Below, one piece after another: positions 5,557-7,042 of a stretch of 7,042 nucleotides of DNA. The notes under the pieces are model-generated. The model ran no database searches and was not told where the DNA came from. It saw nothing but the letters and a program-made list of their open reading frames with translations. The position numbers and the translations under genes are program-made. The DNA is taken from contig CAAHEM010000039.1 of the NCBI GenBank assembly GCA_900772435.1, positions 1 to 7,042 of the forward strand, written 5' to 3'. The DNA is from Bacilli bacterium. Lineage in GTDB: Bacteria > Bacillota_I > Bacilli_A > RF39 > UBA660. Position 1 is the stretch's first letter, and each line of letters begins with the position of its first letter.

Positions 5557-6741
5557 GTGAAAAATAGAAAAGGTTTTACATTAGTAGAGTTACTAGCAGT
5601 AATAGCAATTTTAGCTATACTAGTAATTATAGCGTTACCTAATGTAATAAGTATGTATAATAACGCTAGAAAGAATAGTTTCTTAACTGAAGCCAAGTCA
5701 GTGTTTAGCGAATCAACTAATAAATTTATGAGCGATGAGATAAGTAATCCTAGTAACTCTACTCATGTTTATTGTAGAAGTAATACTGATTCATTAAATC
5801 CATTAGATTTATCAGGGAGAAAAATTAATTACTACATAAAGAGTGATAGTAATGGAAATGCAAGTATAGTGGTTATATGGGATGACACAAGATATGTTGC
5901 TAGAAAGGGAACAAAGTTAGAAGCCACTGCTTTAGATGATGCATTAGATGTAACTGACGATATTAAAAATGCTACATGTGATACAATACTTGAAGTCGTT
6001 GGTTTTGAAAAAAAGATTGATTATAATAAAATAAAATTAACTTTAGGAAATACTGAAACTCAAGTGTTAACTATGACTCTTGATACTTCTGGTCAAGATG
6101 TTGGTGAAGTAAAATATAAAATATATATGAAAAGTCCTAGTAAGACTGTAGAATTGTCTTCTAATGATTATTCTAATAACTATTATTTAGAATATAATGA
6201 TTTTGATCGTATGGATAGTTATACTGGGTTTGAAGTTACTGCTATAATAAAAGGTAAAGAAATATCTAAAAAATTCATTGGTCCTGGATGTTTTGTAGCG
6301 GGAACTAAGGTTAAAACTGAGAATGGATTTAAGAATATTGAAGCCATCAAGGTCGGAGAAAAAGTATATTCATATAATTTAGATACAAATAAATTAGAAT
6401 TGAAGAATGTTACTAATAGTATAATAAGTCAAACTCTTGAAACTTATTTTATTACAATAGGAAATAATACCTTTGAAGTAACACCAAGACATGAGTTATA
6501 TATTATTGATAAAGGTTGGACGAGAACGTTTGATGTTAAAACTGGAGATAGAATGTTAGATGCAAATGGTAATGAAACTACTATTAGTAAAATAGAGAAG
6601 AAGAAATATGTTAATCCAATAAAAACTTATAATTTAACAGTAGAAGGTAATAGTAATTATTTTGTTACAGATATACAAGTTTTAGTACATAATGTTGGTT
6701 CTGGTACATGGTATTATAATGATACTGAACTTTTACAATAG
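5557..6741 (+). CDS. Type IV pilin/pseudopilin-like protein fused to a C-terminal Hint (PT-HINT-like) autoprocessing domain
   Basis: The 394-residue product begins MKNRKG, then FTLVELLAVIAILAIL: a class III signal peptide cut by prepilin peptidase after Gly6, with Phe7 as mature +1 and Glu11 as mature +5, and one hydrophobic helix to about residue 28. A pilin-type head follows (about 30-150) with Cys73 and Cys141, a possible disulfide. A beta-rich, perhaps fibronectin-like segment spans about 158-241. After Gly-Pro-Gly comes a full Hint domain, Cys245 to Asn379, with CFVAGTKVKT at its start, T309-P-R-H312 as the block B motif, and VLVHN at its end. Only 15 residues remain (VGSGTWYYNDTELLQ). 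The C-terminal part should lie outside the cell. GTG 5557 is the start: AGGTGA (5546-5551) lies 5 bases before it and pilin leaders are short. An in-frame GTG at 5548 overlaps that site. The substrate and purpose of processing are unknown; the domain calls are firm. Confidence 0.88.
   Translation: MKNRKGFTLVELLAVIAILAILVIIALPNVISMYNNARKNSFLTEAKSVFSESTNKFMSDEISNPSNSTHVYCRSNTDSLNPLDLSGRKINYYIKSDSNGNASIVVIWDDTRYVARKGTKLEATALDDALDVTDDIKNATCDTILEVVGFEKKIDYNKIKLTLGNTETQVLTMTLDTSGQDVGEVKYKIYMKSPSKTVELSSNDYSNNYYLEYNDFDRMDSYTGFEVTAIIKGKEISKKFIGPGCFVAGTKVKTENGFKNIEAIKVGEKVYSYNLDTNKLELKNVTNSIISQTLETYFITIGNNTFEVTPRHELYIIDKGWTRTFDVKTGDRMLDANGNETTISKIEKKKYVNPIKTYNLTVEGNSNYFVTDIQVLVHNVGSGTWYYNDTELLQ
6289..6693 (+). 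other. Hint (hedgehog/intein) domain, PT-HINT type, within the pilin gene
   Basis: This marks codons 245-379. In Hint families the first Cys makes an N-to-S acyl shift that breaks or activates the peptide bond before it, and the T-x-x-H motif assists. Both are present (Cys245, Thr309, His312). The terminal His378-Asn379 pair, needed for Asn cyclisation, is also present. The residue after it is Val380 rather than Cys, Ser or Thr, so standard intein splicing is not expected. Ser366 (in EGNSNYFV) stands where many relatives have His. N- or C-terminal cleavage is the likely activity. Confidence 0.85.
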
Positions 6742-6749
6742 ATTTCATT

Positions 6750-6775
6750 AAAAGTCTCAAATGAGACTTTTTTTT
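6750..6775 (+). terminator. Intrinsic terminator after the pilin-Hint gene
   Basis: AAAGTCTC (6751-6758) pairs with GAGACTTT (6763-6770) around loop AAAT, with one further A-T pair possible outside (6750/6771) and T to 6775. It begins 9 bases after the stop codon. Confidence 0.88.
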
Positions 6776-6788
6776 GTTTATGGTTTTA

Positions 6789-6797
6789 TGTTATACT
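6789..6797 (+). promoter_or_regulatory. Extended -10 promoter of the second pilin gene
   Basis: TGTTATACT (6789-6797) fits TGn followed by a one-mismatch TATAAT. The predicted start near 6804 gives a leader of about 22 bases. The upstream -35 region is only the T tract of the terminator, as can be tolerated with an extended -10. Confidence 0.55.
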
Positions 6798-6825
6798 TTC
6801 AATATAAAATAGAGGTGTGTATTAA

Positions 6826-7042
6826 ATGAAAAAGAATGGTTTTACATTAATAGAGTTACTTGTTGTAATTGCTATAATTGCAATTTTAACGTTAATAGCT
6901 GTTCCTGCAGTTTTAGAAATATATAATGAAAATGCTATTAAAGCAATGCATGTACAAGAAAATGAAGTGAAGGAAGCGGCAAATTTATTTGTAGAAGACT
7001 ATTGTAAGAATTCAATTGATCAAACTAAGATTTGCCCTAAAA
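6826..7042 (+). CDS. Second type IV pilin/pseudopilin-like protein (3' end outside window)
   Basis: The first 72 residues are present. MKKNG is followed by FTLIELLVVIAIIAILTLIA: a five-residue class III leader cut after Gly5, mature Phe +1 and Glu at mature +5, then a hydrophobic helix to about residue 26 and an amphipathic helical continuation (EIYNENAIKAMHVQENEVKE). Two cysteines follow, in DYC and KIC. These proteins are pulled from the membrane by type IV pilus, type II secretion or competence-pilus machinery. The frame remains open at base 7042. ATG 6826 lies 8 bases after AGAGGTG (6811-6817). The N-terminal third is paralogous to the preceding pilin-Hint protein (GFTLxELLxVIAIxAIL in both), so this looks like a cluster of pilin genes. 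Whether this copy also carries a Hint domain cannot be seen. No assembly ATPase, platform protein or prepilin peptidase gene is in view. Confidence 0.88.
   Translation, partial: MKKNGFTLIELLVVIAIIAILTLIAVPAVLEIYNENAIKAMHVQENEVKEAANLFVEDYCKNSIDQTKICPK

Noticed and set aside
5508..5696. Open frame of 62 codons on the minus strand with hydrophobic stretches
   Set aside because: It is antisense to the pilin promoter and signal helix. Its hydrophobicity comes from the reversed AT-rich helix codons, and no start signal supports it.
6289..6693. A true self-splicing intein interrupting a pilin
   Set aside because: There is no meaningful C-extein after Asn379 and no Cys/Ser/Thr at +1, and no homing endonuclease is inserted. 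A PT-HINT-like autoprocessing domain fits better.
6742..6825. Possible remnant of a toxin domain after the Hint domain
   Set aside because: The 84 bases hold only a terminator, an extended -10 promoter and a ribosome binding site. No frame continues the protein.
1..7042. tRNA, rRNA, CRISPR arrays, insertion sequences or attachment sites
   Set aside because: No cloverleaf-like segment with a conserved T-arm, no regularly spaced repeats, no transposase frame and no long direct or inverted repeats were seen other than terminator hairpins and the paralogous pilin starts.

Overview
The window is strongly AT-rich, densely packed and reads like the chromosome of a low-GC Bacillota/Bacilli-type bacterium, possibly one of the reduced gut lineages near RF39 or the former Tenericutes. 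The support is the cdaA-cdaR (diadenylate cyclase and YbbR) pair, a SpoVS protein, a RecD2-like helicase, strong AGGAGG-type ribosome binding sites and short U-tailed terminators. Nine stop codons are visible and all are TAA or TAG. No TGA lies inside a convincing gene, so nothing here shows a changed genetic code. The lineage is an inference.

Layout. (1) 1-186 is the 3' end of a RecD2/UvrD-C-type helicase. It is followed by a 43-residue one-helix membrane protein that seems to start at ATT (228-359). (2) 426-1598 is an AI-2E/PerM-family membrane protein, and 1677-2348 is a six-helix HdeD/DUF308-like membrane protein with a lysine-rich tail. (3) 2401-2664 is spoVS. It converges on a minus-strand 5-formyltetrahydrofolate cyclo-ligase gene (2684-3202), and the two share a two-way terminator. 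(4) 3302-5489 is the cdaA-cdaR operon. CdaA makes c-di-AMP at the membrane and CdaR, anchored beside it, has four extracytoplasmic YbbR repeats. The operon ends in a very strong hairpin, and glmM, its usual third gene, is absent. (5) 5557-6741 and 6826-7042 (cut by the window edge) are two type IV pilin/pseudopilin-like genes, each with its own promoter.

The most unusual object is the first pilin gene. It encodes a normal class III signal peptide and pilin helix, a head with two cysteines, a second beta-rich domain, and then a complete Hint (hedgehog/intein, PT-HINT-like) autoprocessing domain running from Cys245 to His378-Asn379, followed by only 15 residues. The Hint domain would sit on the outside of the cell, joined to a pilin. 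It could self-cleave, attach the pilin covalently to something, or release a short peptide.

The regulatory layout is compact. Promoters sit about 10-25 nt before start codons, several -10 boxes are of the extended TGn type, and five stop codons lie inside the hairpins of the terminators that follow. No riboswitch, tRNA, rRNA, CRISPR array or insertion sequence was found. No gene-free stretch exceeds 300 bases.
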